DNA of 64,000 bases, taken from JBFLYC01 sp040756735. GTDB lineage: Bacteria; Bacillota; DSM-16504; Desulfitibacterales; Desulfitibacteraceae. Below the pieces are notes generated by a model, which ran no database searches, was not told the DNA's origin, and was given only the letters and a program-made list of their open reading frames with translations. Numbering within the stretch: the stretch's first letter is position 1; every line of letters starts with the position of its first letter. The position numbers were made by a program, and so were the translations under genes. Of this stretch, positions 1-9,063 are shown piece after piece. The stretch is from contig JBFLYC010000016.1 of the NCBI GenBank assembly GCA_040756735.1, positions 5,627 through 69,626 on the forward strand, read 5' to 3'.

Positions 1-1
1 G

Positions 2-841
2 CAAACAGTTTGGAAGGGATCAATTAGTTTCGGACTTTTAAATGTACCTGTGAGAATGAGTACGGCAACTGTGAGGGAAAACATAAGTTTTAAGCTCCTG
101 CATGCAAAATGCCATACACCCTTAATGCAAAAACGCTTTTGCCCTAATTGCAACAGCGAAGTTGATTACGAAGACACTGTGAGAGGATATGAGTATGAGG
201 ATAACAAGTATGTGATAATTAAAAATGAAGATTTAGAAGCAATCCCTGTAGAAAGCACAAGGACCATTGATATTGTTGATTTTATAAAGCTAGAAGAAGT
301 TGACCCTATATATTATGATAAAACCTATTACCTCAGGCCAGGGGAGGGCGGAGAAAAGCCTTACCTCATTTTGCGTAATGCCATGCAAAAAACAGGAAGG
401 GTAGCTGTGGCAAAGGTTACCATACGCCAAAAGGAACACCTGGCATTAATTCGCCTCATCGGTAATGCCTTAGGCTTGGAAACAATGTTTTTCCCTGATG
501 AAGTTCGAAGTGTCCATGAGCTTGGAATAGAAAACCTTGAAAAAAAAATTCAGATCAGAGGGGCCGAAATGGATATGGCTGTGCAGCTTGTAGAGAATTT
601 GACAGCTGAATTTAATCCGGAAAAATATCATGACGAATACCGAGAGGAACTCTTAAAAATAATCCGGGCTAAAGTTGAAGGCAAAGAGATTAAGGAACCT
701 GCCCCTGTGCTGCCAAAAACCCAGGTTTTAGACCTGATGGAAAAACTCCGTGCCAGTGTGGAAGCCACTAAAAAGGAAGAACCTAGAACTGGCAAAGCAC
801 AACCCAAAGAACCAGCCAAGAAAAAAAGAAAAACTGTATGA
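2..841 (+). CDS. ku: Ku protein, bacterial NHEJ end-binding (5' end cut by window edge)
   Basis: The protein forms the ring that binds double-strand DNA ends and recruits the polymerase and ligase of bacterial non-homologous end joining. The frame is open to the left edge and already reads QTVWKGSISFGLLNVPV, the usual Ku N-terminus, so only a few codons including the start are missing. A Cys-rich patch (KCH then RFCPNC, about residues 36-51 of what is visible) and the LRNAMQKTGRVAVAKV core stretch are typical. The C-terminus is a Lys/Pro-rich tail ending KKKRKTV, a common DNA-contacting extension. The gene converges on the LigD-type polymerase gene on the other strand, 43 bases away, which supports a shared repair role. 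Confidence 0.95.
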   Translation, partial: QTVWKGSISFGLLNVPVRMSTATVRENISFKLLHAKCHTPLMQKRFCPNCNSEVDYEDTVRGYEYEDNKYVIIKNEDLEAIPVESTRTIDIVDFIKLEEVDPIYYDKTYYLRPGEGGEKPYLILRNAMQKTGRVAVAKVTIRQKEHLALIRLIGNALGLETMFFPDEVRSVHELGIENLEKKIQIRGAEMDMAVQLVENLTAEFNPEKYHDEYREELLKIIRAKVEGKEIKEPAPVLPKTQVLDLMEKLRASVEATKKEEPRTGKAQPKEPAKKKRKTV

Positions 842-884
842 TAGATCAACATCTTTCTGAATATGCTGTTTCATACCTTTTAGT

Positions 885-1778
885 TTATAATGTAAGTGCT
901 GGGAGTTTTTGCTGCTTGTCCAATACTCCTTGAAAAAGGTCTCCATACATTTCCAGTCTGGGAAAAATTGTCTGAATTGTGAATTTAGTTGGTACTAAAG
1001 CCGGATCCTCCAATTCCTTCCATAAGATAGGTGTAGAAACTGTAGCCTCAGGGCTTGGACGAAGGCTGTAGGGAGCCGGAATTGTTTTACCGCTGGCATT
1101 TTGCACTGCATCTAAATAGACTTTATCACCCCTGCGTTTTATACTGCGCACTGTGGTGGCTAGACCTGACTCATAGCTTTCTATAATTTGGCATAGTTTT
1201 AGCAAAAATTCACGTACCTGCGAAAAAGAATAAACGGGTTTAATGGGGATATAGATATGAATGCCCGACATACCTGAAGTCTTAGGAAAACCATGTAAAT
1301 TAAGCTCATCCAAAAGCGCCTTAAAAAGCTTGGCAACTTTAACAGCTTCTGTAAAGCCTGTATTACCCGAAGGATCAATATCAAGTACAGCAATATCAGG
1401 GTGTTTTAAGTAGGGCAGGCGCGCAAACCAGGTGTGCATCTCTATACAGGCCCGATTAACAATCCAAATTAGACTTGGAGTATCATTAATAATGCACCAG
1501 TTTACTACTCCTTTTCTATCGGAAGCAATGGGGGTTGTCTGCAGCCAGGCGGGGGCTTCCTTGGGACACTCCTTCTGATAAAAGCTTTTTCCGGATATTC
1601 CATCAGGATATGGCTTCATGGAAAATGGACGGCCTCTGATATGAGCAAGTAAAATAGGAGCTACTTGTATGTAGTACTTAATCAAGTCTGCCTTAGTAAG
1701 TCCAAGCTCTGGCCAGAATACCTTGTCTAGATTTGTTACTTTTACTTCTTTGCCTTCTATATACAGGTTATTCATCAT
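885..1778 (-). CDS. LigD-type NHEJ primase-polymerase (PolDom), stand-alone
   Basis: An archaeo-eukaryotic primase-like polymerase of 297 aa that would fill gaps, with ribonucleotide preference in this family, at ends held by Ku. It starts with the family motif VTNLDKVFWPE (residues 14-24). The metal-binding motif VLDIDP is at 131-136 (D133, D135), and the SGMSGIHIYIPI nucleotide-binding stretch spans 168-179 with the motif-II histidine at 174. Length matches an isolated polymerase domain. The ligase domain is a separate gene at 3594-4541, and no 3'-phosphoesterase domain is visible, so the multidomain LigD of mycobacteria is here split. Start ATG ATG; either could be used. Confidence 0.93.
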   Translation of the reverse strand: MMNNLYIEGKEVKVTNLDKVFWPELGLTKADLIKYYIQVAPILLAHIRGRPFSMKPYPDGISGKSFYQKECPKEAPAWLQTTPIASDRKGVVNWCIINDTPSLIWIVNRACIEMHTWFARLPYLKHPDIAVLDIDPSGNTGFTEAVKVAKLFKALLDELNLHGFPKTSGMSGIHIYIPIKPVYSFSQVREFLLKLCQIIESYESGLATTVRSIKRRGDKVYLDAVQNASGKTIPAPYSLRPSPEATVSTPILWKELEDPALVPTKFTIQTIFPRLEMYGDLFQGVLDKQQKLPALTL

Positions 1779-1877
1779 AGTTGCTTATCTCCTAGCAATA
1801 CAAAACATTATGTGAATTTATAATACTTTGATTTATTATTTGCCTTAACTAAAATAAAAATAAGGAAAATAAGAAAA

Positions 1878-1951
1878 GGGGACACACCAAACAAGGTCAG
1901 GGGACACACCTCCTTCGGAGGAATGTCCCCAACGTATGAATGTCCCCAACT
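1878..1951. repeat. GGGGACA/TGTCCCC nested hairpin repeat
   Basis: Two GGGGACACACC blocks (1878 and 1900) face two AATGTCCCC blocks (ending about 1930 and 1948), forming nested hairpins. The inner one has arms GGGGACA-CA-CCTCC and GGAGG-AA-TGTCCCC round a TTC loop. The same architecture recurs at 56637-56687 and, in shorter form, at 45102 and 55045. It lies in the 226-base spacer between the polymerase and nhaC genes. The 60-codon frame across it is judged non-coding. A weak short hairpin (about 1955-1969) next to it could end nhaC transcription. Confidence 0.75.
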
Positions 1952-2004
1952 TAAAAACCGAAAGGGTTTATTTATTTTTATTTCATCCAATAGGCATTAG
2001 TAAA

Positions 2005-3429
2005 TTAACCGCTGACTGCCTCTCCTTTATCCTTAGCAGGCGTTCCTTTATCATCAATTTTTTCCATGGTGATGCCGGTAAAGCCATAAAAGGCTGATAC
2101 AATTGGATTAAGCAGGTTAAGGAAAGCAAAGGGCAGGTACGCAAAGGGGTGTACCCCTAAAGTAGCAAACATAAAGGCGCCGCAAGTGTTCCATGGTATC
2201 AATGCAGACGTCATGGTTCCTGAATCTTCCAAAACACGGGATAGGTTTTTGGGATGAAGTCCCTTATCCTTGTAAGCAGGGGCATACATTCTTCCAGGAA
2301 TTACAATTGCTAGATACTGGTCTGCAGCAATCAAGTTGATACCAATACAGGTAAGAATTGTGCTAACTACTAGAGAACCGGTACTCTTGGCTATGCTCAA
2401 GATTTTTTCCACTAGAGCTTCGAGCATCCTGGTCCTCTCCATAATACCGCCAAAAGCTAAAGCAGCAAAAATAAGTGAAATGGACCACATCATGGAATCA
2501 AGGCCGCCTCTGGTAAGCAGGTCATCAACCAGCTCTACTCCTGTTCCCCCTTCATAGCCATAATGTAGGGCATCAACAACTGAACCCAGATCAGCTCCTT
2601 GGAAGATTACCGCAAACAAGCTTCCCAAAATAACACCGCCAATGAGACCTGGAATTGCAGGAATCTTAAATGCCACCATTAAAATAACCAATACGGCAGG
2701 CAATAATAGGAGTGGATTAATAGTAAACTCCTCGCCTAAAGTTGTCATTATTAAGTCAACATTTTCTGTACTTGCTGTCCCAGAAACAAACTTTGCTCCC
2801 AGAATAGCATAAAGAATAAGTGCAATTATTAAGCTGGGTGTTACAGTATAAACCATGTGTCTTATGTGGTCAAAGAGTTCTGCCCCGGTAACAGCCGGTG
2901 CAAGGTTAGTTGTGTCTGATAAGGGTGACATTTTATCTCCGAAATACGCGCCAGAAACCACTGCTCCGGCTACCATATACAGGGGCACTCCTAAACCCTG
3001 ACCTATACCGATGGCAGCTACACCCACTGTTCCCGCAGTGGTCCAGGAGCTGCCTGTAGCCAGTGATGTGATACAGGCTATTAGACATATGGCTACAAGG
3101 AAAATTGAAGGATTTAACAGCATCAATCCGTAATAAATCATAGCCGGAACTACACCGCCCAGCATCCATGAACCAATAATCATACCTATGATCATTAAGA
3201 TAATAATAGCCTTCATAGCAGCATTAATTCCAGCTAAGGCCCCTTCTTCAATCTCACTCCACTTGAAACCAGATTTAATAGCAACTAAACTGGCTACAAC
3301 TGCAGCGAGTACTAACGGTATGTGCGGGTCACCCCCCAAAACTAAAAGAGTAAATGATAAAGCTGCCACTAAAAATAAAATAGAAAAAATAGCTGCCCCA
3401 AAACTGGGTTTCTTACTTTCAGTTGACAA
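2005..3429 (-). CDS. nhaC: NhaC family Na+/H+ antiporter
   Basis: A 474-aa polytopic inner-membrane antiporter with about 11-12 hydrophobic segments. It carries the NhaC signature FGDKMSPLSDTTNLAP at residues 163-178 and the repeated TGSSWTTAGTVGVA stretch at 125-138. The family exchanges sodium for protons; some members (MleN) instead exchange malate/lactate, and sequence reading cannot separate these. The start is a TTG with AAGGAGGGG about six bases upstream. It is monocistronic and sits between the NHEJ polymerase and ligase genes without an evident functional link. Confidence 0.88.
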   Translation of the reverse strand: MSTESKKPSFGAAIFSILFLVAALSFTLLVLGGDPHIPLVLAAVVASLVAIKSGFKWSEIEEGALAGINAAMKAIIILMIIGMIIGSWMLGGVVPAMIYYGLMLLNPSIFLVAICLIACITSLATGSSWTTAGTVGVAAIGIGQGLGVPLYMVAGAVVSGAYFGDKMSPLSDTTNLAPAVTGAELFDHIRHMVYTVTPSLIIALILYAILGAKFVSGTASTENVDLIMTTLGEEFTINPLLLLPAVLVILMVAFKIPAIPGLIGGVILGSLFAVIFQGADLGSVVDALHYGYEGGTGVELVDDLLTRGGLDSMMWSISLIFAALAFGGIMERTRMLEALVEKILSIAKSTGSLVVSTILTCIGINLIAADQYLAIVIPGRMYAPAYKDKGLHPKNLSRVLEDSGTMTSALIPWNTCGAFMFATLGVHPFAYLPFAFLNLLNPIVSAFYGFTGITMEKIDDKGTPAKDKGEAVSG

Positions 3430-3593
3430 AAGCGTCCCCTCCTTCTTTAAACTTTATAGTTATTATAACATGAATTAAATATTTGTTAATACAAATTATT
3501 CTAATATATTGACAATATACATTTTTAGAAACTATTTTGACAAATAATACATGTATGTAGACTAGATGTGACAATAAGCGGGGGTCCATAACT

Positions 3594-4541
3594 ATGCAGT
3601 TAAAACCAATTATTCCCTTTGAGCCAGTAGCTACAGATATTATACCAAGAGGAGAGAATTGGATTGCTCAAGTGAAGTGGGATGGGGTAAGAGTATTGAC
3701 ATATTATGATGGACATGAAATAAAACTGTACAACCGCAGAATTAACGAACGTACATACCATTATCCGGAATTGCTTAAAATCACATCATACTGCAGGGCA
3801 AATTCAGCTATTCTCGACGGTGAAATTATTGCGCTGGGTTCCAACGGCAAGCCATCTTTTTATGAAATAATGCGTCGTGATGCCCTCAGGCGTATGGAGC
3901 GGGTGAAAGACGTGCAAAAACAGGTACATATTACATATATGATTTTTGATATGGTATATTACAATGGGCATTGGTTAAATCAACACAGTTTGCACGAGAG
4001 AATTGAAATTCTATCTGATACTATCATTCCTGGAGAACATGTGCAGTTGGTTACATCGGAACGTGACTCAGAAGCTTTGTTTCAGGTGGTTAAACAACAG
4101 CACATGGAAGGAATAGTAATCAAGGACTTGAGCAGTAAGTATTATATCAATGCTAAAAATGACCGGTGGCAAAAGAAAAAACACTTTCGTGATCTTGTGG
4201 CAGCTGTAGGTGGGGTAACTCTACGAGATGGCATCGTTAATGCCGTATTATTGGGATTGCATGATGAAAAGGGACAGCTTAGGTATGTGGGTCATGCAGG
4301 CACCGGTAAATTAAAACATAGAGAGTGGAAGAAGCTAACAGAAAGAGTAAAACCATTAATGACAAAGGAACGTCCCTTTGTGAATAGACCCGAAAGAATT
4401 AAAGATGTAATATGGTTGAAGCCGGAGATCACAGCCAAAATTCAATTTGCTGAATGGACTCTGGAAAAAGTGATGAGGCAGCCCAGCATACAGGCTTTTG
4501 TTGACATACCACCTGAAGAATGCATGTTACTAGATGAATAG
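3594..4541 (+). CDS. ATP-dependent DNA ligase (LigD ligase-domain type)
   Basis: A 315-aa ligase made of the nucleotidyltransferase domain plus OB fold, the minimal size of bacterial NHEJ ligases. Motif I is KWDGVR at residues 28-33 (K28 would carry the AMP). Motif III acid is E77 in LDGEI, motif IV EGIVIKD is at 172-178 and motif V WQKKK at 192-196. The C-terminal WLKPEITAKIQFAEWT stretch is typical of LigD ligase domains. It completes the Ku/polymerase/ligase set although transcribed apart from the polymerase. A TTGACA box lies at 3537-3542 but no good -10 follows. It converges on tadC 10 bases downstream. Confidence 0.92.
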   Translation: MQLKPIIPFEPVATDIIPRGENWIAQVKWDGVRVLTYYDGHEIKLYNRRINERTYHYPELLKITSYCRANSAILDGEIIALGSNGKPSFYEIMRRDALRRMERVKDVQKQVHITYMIFDMVYYNGHWLNQHSLHERIEILSDTIIPGEHVQLVTSERDSEALFQVVKQQHMEGIVIKDLSSKYYINAKNDRWQKKKHFRDLVAAVGGVTLRDGIVNAVLLGLHDEKGQLRYVGHAGTGKLKHREWKKLTERVKPLMTKERPFVNRPERIKDVIWLKPEITAKIQFAEWTLEKVMRQPSIQAFVDIPPEECMLLDE

Positions 4542-4551
4542 ACTATTACTT

Positions 4552-5472
4552 TCACATGGACATGAACATTTTCATAACTTGGATAAAGGCTGGTCCTAGA
4601 AGTACTATAAAAATACTAGGAAAAATGAAAAACACAAGAGGAAATAACATTTTGATGGGCGCTTTCATTGCTTTTTCTTCAGCTAATTGACGGCGGTTTA
4701 CTCTCATTTGACCTGATTGAATACGCAGCATATTGCCCATACTTACCCCTAATCGATCTGCTTGAACCACGGCGCCAATAAAATTGGAAAAATCGTCAAC
4801 CTGTGTCCTGGCCACCATATCCTTTAAGGCATCTCTCCTTGGTTTTCCCATTTTAATCTCCTTCAAGACAATATCAAATTCCTTAGAAATCTCACCTTTA
4901 ATTTTTGAGGTAACTTTGGCTATGGCAGCATCAAAACCCAGACCTGCCTCTACGCTTACGGTCAACAAGTCTACGACATCCGGCAGTAATTTTTGGATCT
5001 CCCTTTGCCTATTTCTTATACGTTGACGCAAATAAAGGCCTGGAAAATAATATCCCAAAAAAGCAAGGCCTGCTGCACCAGCTGCAGTAATAAATGGATT
5101 AAATTGTACCAAGAACATTACAGTCCCTGCTCCAAAAAAGAACAGTAAAGCTAAAACTACTTGGACAGCCATAAACTCATGGGCTTTAATTGTTCCTGAG
5201 ACCCCAGCCAACACTAATCTTTTTTCAATGTTCTCTTTACCCCTTTTTGGCAATATTTTAGCAAATAAACTCGAGAGGCTAGTCAGCAAAGGAACAAATA
5301 CACGTTCTTTAAGGGGCTTATTTAATTCATTTAACTCATCTTCTTTATCCTTAACAGCCAGACTTTCTAAACGCGAATTTAAAAGCCTCTTTTTCTTTGT
5401 TAGAATTTCCCACAAACTAATTAGCCAAAGCAAAAAACTTATGGAAATCAGACAAGCTATAAGCAATGACAT
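4552..5472 (-). CDS. tadC: TadC-like type II secretion F family platform protein
   Basis: A 306-aa inner-membrane protein, last gene of the Tad operon. It has an N-terminal membrane helix, two helices in the middle (about 100-145), a cytoplasmic T2SSF domain (about 155-285, with LPDVVDLLTVSVEAGLGFDAAI) and a C-terminal hydrophobic helix ending in FIQVMKMFMSM. TadB and TadC pair as the platform on which the TadA ATPase acts to extrude Flp pili. It lies 14 bases after tadB, implying co-transcription. An AAGGCGGTG ribosome site precedes the ATG. Confidence 0.9.
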   Translation of the reverse strand: MSLLIACLISISFLLWLISLWEILTKKKRLLNSRLESLAVKDKEDELNELNKPLKERVFVPLLTSLSSLFAKILPKRGKENIEKRLVLAGVSGTIKAHEFMAVQVVLALLFFFGAGTVMFLVQFNPFITAAGAAGLAFLGYYFPGLYLRQRIRNRQREIQKLLPDVVDLLTVSVEAGLGFDAAIAKVTSKIKGEISKEFDIVLKEIKMGKPRRDALKDMVARTQVDDFSNFIGAVVQADRLGVSMGNMLRIQSGQMRVNRRQLAEEKAMKAPIKMLFPLVFFIFPSIFIVLLGPAFIQVMKMFMSM

Positions 5473-5486
5473 ACCAGCACCGCCTT

Positions 5487-6431
5487 TTAAATTTCAATTT
5501 GAATGATCTTTTTAATAAAAATAAATCCAATTAGCTGACCAGCAAACCCTATACCTAAAGCCATAATTCCGATTGGCTCTCTGAACAGAGTTAATATATA
5601 GTTTTTGTCAATGATAAAGATAATCATGGCTAGAGCAAGGGGCAGGCTCCCAATTATCCAACCTGAAATCCTGCCCTGGGCAGTTAAGGTTTTGATTTCA
5701 CCTTCCAGGCGTATCCTCTCTCTAATGGTAATGGAAATATTGTCCAAAACTTCAGCAAGATTTCCACCTACCTGCCTTTGAATTAAAATAGCCGTTACCA
5801 CTAAATCTAAATCTTCACTTCCCACCCGTTCTGATAAATTGGTCAAGGCATCCTGGATACTGGTACCCAGGGAGATTTCTCGTAAAGTCCGGCCAAATTC
5901 GTGGGCAATTGGGTTTGACATTTCTTTACTTACCAGCTCCATTGCCTGCAAAAAGCTAAATCCCGCCCGCATTGAATTGGCCATGGTAATCAAGGCATCT
6001 CCTATTTGTCTGTCCAGTTTTTTTATGCGTTTATTAATAGTACTCTGCAAAATGAGTTTTGGAAGCAAAAAAGCAAAAAACACTAGTAACCCGGTCAATA
6101 GCAGATCTCTCAATAAAAGACTACCCAGCAAGAAACCAAGGCCTGCTAAAACAGTTACTATGGTAAGGTACTCCTCACCCTTTAAAGGAATTCCTGCCTG
6201 CCCAAGTTTTCTTTCAACTCTAACAACTGCATTCTTTGCTACCCATATTTTGCTGAAAACACTAAGAATACTTCTTAAACCCGCGCCAAAAGAAAACTGC
6301 TTGCTTTCATGGATACCGCCGGTTACTATTTTTAGCCTTTCTCTCATATATCTTTCTTCCCTGGTTAGGATATGATGTATCACAATAATTATTAAAGCAG
6401 TGTTTATTGCAATTAATACTGGCACATACAT
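5487..6431 (-). CDS. tadB: TadB-like type II secretion F family platform protein
   Basis: A 314-aa membrane protein paralogous to its neighbour TadC. It has an N-terminal helix, a double hydrophobic segment near 95-135, a T2SSF domain with the pattern DALITMANSMRAGFSFLQAME (positions about 155-175), a QRQVGGNLAEVLDNI stretch, and two C-terminal helices. It is the second half of the inner-membrane platform of the Tad/Flp pilus motor. It is preceded 34 bases upstream by tadA and has a GGGGGGAAGGG Shine-Dalgarno. Confidence 0.9.
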   Translation of the reverse strand: MYVPVLIAINTALIIIVIHHILTREERYMRERLKIVTGGIHESKQFSFGAGLRSILSVFSKIWVAKNAVVRVERKLGQAGIPLKGEEYLTIVTVLAGLGFLLGSLLLRDLLLTGLLVFFAFLLPKLILQSTINKRIKKLDRQIGDALITMANSMRAGFSFLQAMELVSKEMSNPIAHEFGRTLREISLGTSIQDALTNLSERVGSEDLDLVVTAILIQRQVGGNLAEVLDNISITIRERIRLEGEIKTLTAQGRISGWIIGSLPLALAMIIFIIDKNYILTLFREPIGIMALGIGFAGQLIGFIFIKKIIQIEI

Positions 6432-6465
6432 TCTTTACCCTTCCCCCCCTTCTCACTGCCCTCCT

Positions 6466-7791
6466 TTAAAAAATGCTGTCTGGCAGTCTTATTCCGCTAT
6501 CCATAAGTTTTTCAGCAAATTTCGGTCTTATACCTGTGGAAACATGCCTCCCCAAAATCTTACCCTCTGGATGTATGCCTTCTTGTTTAAAAACATAAAT
6601 GTCTTGAAGAACTGGCGTATCCCCTTCTAGACCTAAGACTTCTGTAACATGTATTATCTTTCTGCTGCCGTCTTTTAACCTTGACTGATGCACAATTAAG
6701 TCTATCGCTGACACAATCTGTTCTCGAATAGCCCTTACAGGCAGATCCATACCCGCCATCAAGACCATGGTTTCAATTCGAGATAATAGATCCCTGGGAG
6801 AATTAGCATGAGCTGTTGTCAAAGAACCATCATGTCCGGTATTCATAGCTTGCAGCATGTCCAAGGCCTCTCCTCCCCTGACCTCACCAACAACTATTCT
6901 ATTTGGCCTCATTCTTAAAGAATTACGTACCAAGTCTCTTATAGTAATAGCACCGACACCTTCAATGTTTGGCGGTCTGGTTTCAAGCCTGACAACGTGA
7001 GGCTGGGAAAGCTGCAACTCTGCCGCATCCTCGATGGTAACTATCCTTTCATCTTTTGGTATAAAACCTGAGAGACAGTTCAAAAAAGTTGTTTTACCGG
7101 ACCCTGTTCCTCCTGACACCACAATATTTAGCCTTGCTCTAACACAAGCTTCCAGGAATTTTCCCATTTCTGTGGATAAAGTTCCGAAGCGAATTAAATC
7201 TACCATTTTAAAAGGTTCTTTAGAAAACTTTCGTATGGTAATGCTGGGACCATCTAAGGCCAATGGCGGGATAATACAGTTAACCCTTGAACCATCCGGC
7301 AGTCGTGCATCAACCATGGGCATGCTCTCATCAATCCTTCTGCCCAAGGGAGATACTATTTTTTCTATGATATGCATCACATGGTCATTATCTCTGAATT
7401 TTACATCCGATAGTTCCAATTTCCCTTTCTTTTCCACATATACCTGGTATGGCCCATTAACCATTACCTCTGATATATTATCATCTGCCATAAGTTTAGT
7501 GATTGGTCCTAAGCCATTTACTTCGTTATAAATTTCTCCGGCTATCTTTTGTTTATCGGTTCTTGACAAATAGATATTCTGGTTGTCTAAAAGAGCAAAA
7601 ATTTTTTCTTGAATATCTGCTTCAGCAAGATGCTTTCCTGGTGGCAGCTTGCCAATCTCTTTAATTATTTTTAGGTGAATATCTTTTTTCAAAGCATCAT
7701 GGGGATCTTTTTCCATAGTCTTATTGGTCAAGGTACTGCCTTCTTTTTCAGTGTCTGCTGTTTTCTTTTCAAGTCTTTCTAAAAGAGACAA
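6466..7791 (-). CDS. tadA: TadA/CpaF secretion ATPase
   Basis: A 441-aa cytoplasmic type II/IV secretion ATPase that powers Tad pilus assembly. The N-terminal 80 residues are a charged leader. The N-terminal domain of the family follows (LGPITKLMADDNISEVMVNGP, about 94-113). Walker A is GGTGSGKTT at 227-235, followed by the acidic IVTIEDAAELQL box, the arginine-rich VRNSLRMRPNRIVVGEVRGGE Walker B region and the His box TGHDGSLTTAHANS. Start is TTG behind AGGGGGG. It sits between cpaE and tadB in the same direction. It could in principle serve another filament, but the neighbours make Tad the natural reading. Confidence 0.93.
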   Translation of the reverse strand: MSLLERLEKKTADTEKEGSTLTNKTMEKDPHDALKKDIHLKIIKEIGKLPPGKHLAEADIQEKIFALLDNQNIYLSRTDKQKIAGEIYNEVNGLGPITKLMADDNISEVMVNGPYQVYVEKKGKLELSDVKFRDNDHVMHIIEKIVSPLGRRIDESMPMVDARLPDGSRVNCIIPPLALDGPSITIRKFSKEPFKMVDLIRFGTLSTEMGKFLEACVRARLNIVVSGGTGSGKTTFLNCLSGFIPKDERIVTIEDAAELQLSQPHVVRLETRPPNIEGVGAITIRDLVRNSLRMRPNRIVVGEVRGGEALDMLQAMNTGHDGSLTTAHANSPRDLLSRIETMVLMAGMDLPVRAIREQIVSAIDLIVHQSRLKDGSRKIIHVTEVLGLEGDTPVLQDIYVFKQEGIHPEGKILGRHVSTGIRPKFAEKLMDSGIRLPDSIF

Positions 7792-7835
7792 AGATTATCC
7801 CCCCTGTAACATTCCTTTATACTTATCTCACATCT

Positions 7836-9053
7836 CTAAATTGAGGTATGGCCCCATTCCGCTTTAAAAATTTTTTTGAGTAACCCTTTCTTTTCTAAGG
7901 ATGTTTTTGGCCTTTTAATAATAGACCAGCTTAATGTTTCCACTGCCTGGGCCAATTTAGAAGTAGGGTTTGTAATCATAAAGGGAATCCCTTTATTGAT
8001 AGAATCAATAACAACTCTTTCAGAATTGGGTATCTGGTATTCAATTATCAAACCTAAGATTCTTTCTATATCTTCAATTTTTAACCCCCAATCCCCAACT
8101 GCTTTATTTAATACTAATTTGGTTTTTTCCTGGAGCTGAAGCGAATCCATCACCTCAAGAGAAAGTCTAGTATTCTTAATTGATAACAAATCCAGATTTA
8201 ATACCAGATATACTATTTGAGACATTTCCAATGCTGTTAGATTAATTTCACTAAAGGAAGAAGCTGTATCAATAACAATATAATCATAAGAATACTTTAA
8301 TGTTTTTAAGATGCCTTCTACATGTTCAGCAGTTATCAACTCTGCATATTCAGGCCTTAAAGGAGCAGCAAGGACATCTATCCCTGAACCTGAGTGTTTT
8401 ATCAGGTAGCTTTCTATTAGCTCAAAGTCTAATTCGCCCTTTTCCTGTACCAAGTGACTGATAGTCTGCTGGGGCATTAGACTCAAAAGTGCTGACACAT
8501 CCCCAAACTGCACGTCTAAATCTAAGACTACTACCTTTTTTGAAGTCAAAGTCTGCAAGCTTATTGCCAGGTTCACAGCAAGAGTAGTCTTACCTACACC
8601 GCCTTTTGTGCTGAATACAGTTATTATTTTCGGATCCGGCCTACTTACAGCATGATCAATTAAATTTTTATTCTTTTTACGGTGTTCATGTCTCCATACC
8701 TTTTTAATAGTTTGGACCAATTCTTCCTCTGTAAAGGGCTTGATTATGTAATCCTTTGCCCCTGCCCGCATAGCCCTTTTCATATATTCCATCTCTGCCT
8801 GGACAGTCATCATAATCACGCAGACATCCGGAAAAAGAATGCTGATTTGTTCAGTGGCTTCCAACCCATTTAAGTGCGGCATATTTATATCCATCAGCAC
8901 AACATCCGGCTGTTTGGCCTTAATGAGTTTGATAGCATCCTTACCATCAGAAGCCTCTGCTACAACCCTAATTTCTTGGTCAAGGCTCAAAAGCCTTTTG
9001 ACATTCTCACGGGTTTCTCTTGTATCATCAACAATCATAACTTTTATAGTCAT
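7836..9053 (-). CDS. cpaE: CpaE/TadZ-like protein: receiver domain fused to MinD/ParA ATPase
   Basis: A 405-aa localisation ATPase of the Tad system. Residues 1-120 are an intact response-regulator receiver domain (acidic pair D9/D10, phosphoacceptor D55 in LMDINMPHLNG, K105 in IIKPF). A linker then leads to a ParA/MinD-type P-loop STKGGVGKTT at 148-157 with the deviant lysine K150. TadZ proteins usually carry a degenerate receiver-like domain; here all phosphorylation residues are present. That suggests real phospho-control, perhaps by the DegS-like kinase encoded upstream (inference). It is followed 44 bases on by tadA. Confidence 0.9.
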   Translation of the reverse strand: MTIKVMIVDDTRETRENVKRLLSLDQEIRVVAEASDGKDAIKLIKAKQPDVVLMDINMPHLNGLEATEQISILFPDVCVIMMTVQAEMEYMKRAMRAGAKDYIIKPFTEEELVQTIKKVWRHEHRKKNKNLIDHAVSRPDPKIITVFSTKGGVGKTTLAVNLAISLQTLTSKKVVVLDLDVQFGDVSALLSLMPQQTISHLVQEKGELDFELIESYLIKHSGSGIDVLAAPLRPEYAELITAEHVEGILKTLKYSYDYIVIDTASSFSEINLTALEMSQIVYLVLNLDLLSIKNTRLSLEVMDSLQLQEKTKLVLNKAVGDWGLKIEDIERILGLIIEYQIPNSERVVIDSINKGIPFMITNPTSKLAQAVETLSWSIIKRPKTSLEKKGLLKKIFKAEWGHTSI

Positions 9054-9063
9054 CTTTTTTTAC

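Noticed and set aside
1808..1990. 60-codon minus-strand frame
   Set aside because: It is mostly a translation of the GGGGACA hairpin repeat followed by AT-rich spacer, with no family resemblance.
3509..3565. Possible promoter for the ATP-dependent ligase
   Set aside because: Two TTGACA boxes exist but neither has a good -10 at 16-18 bases, so no promoter is annotated.
5839..6375. 178-codon plus-strand frame inside tadB
   Set aside because: Shadow of tadB; composition is not protein-like and no start signal is present.
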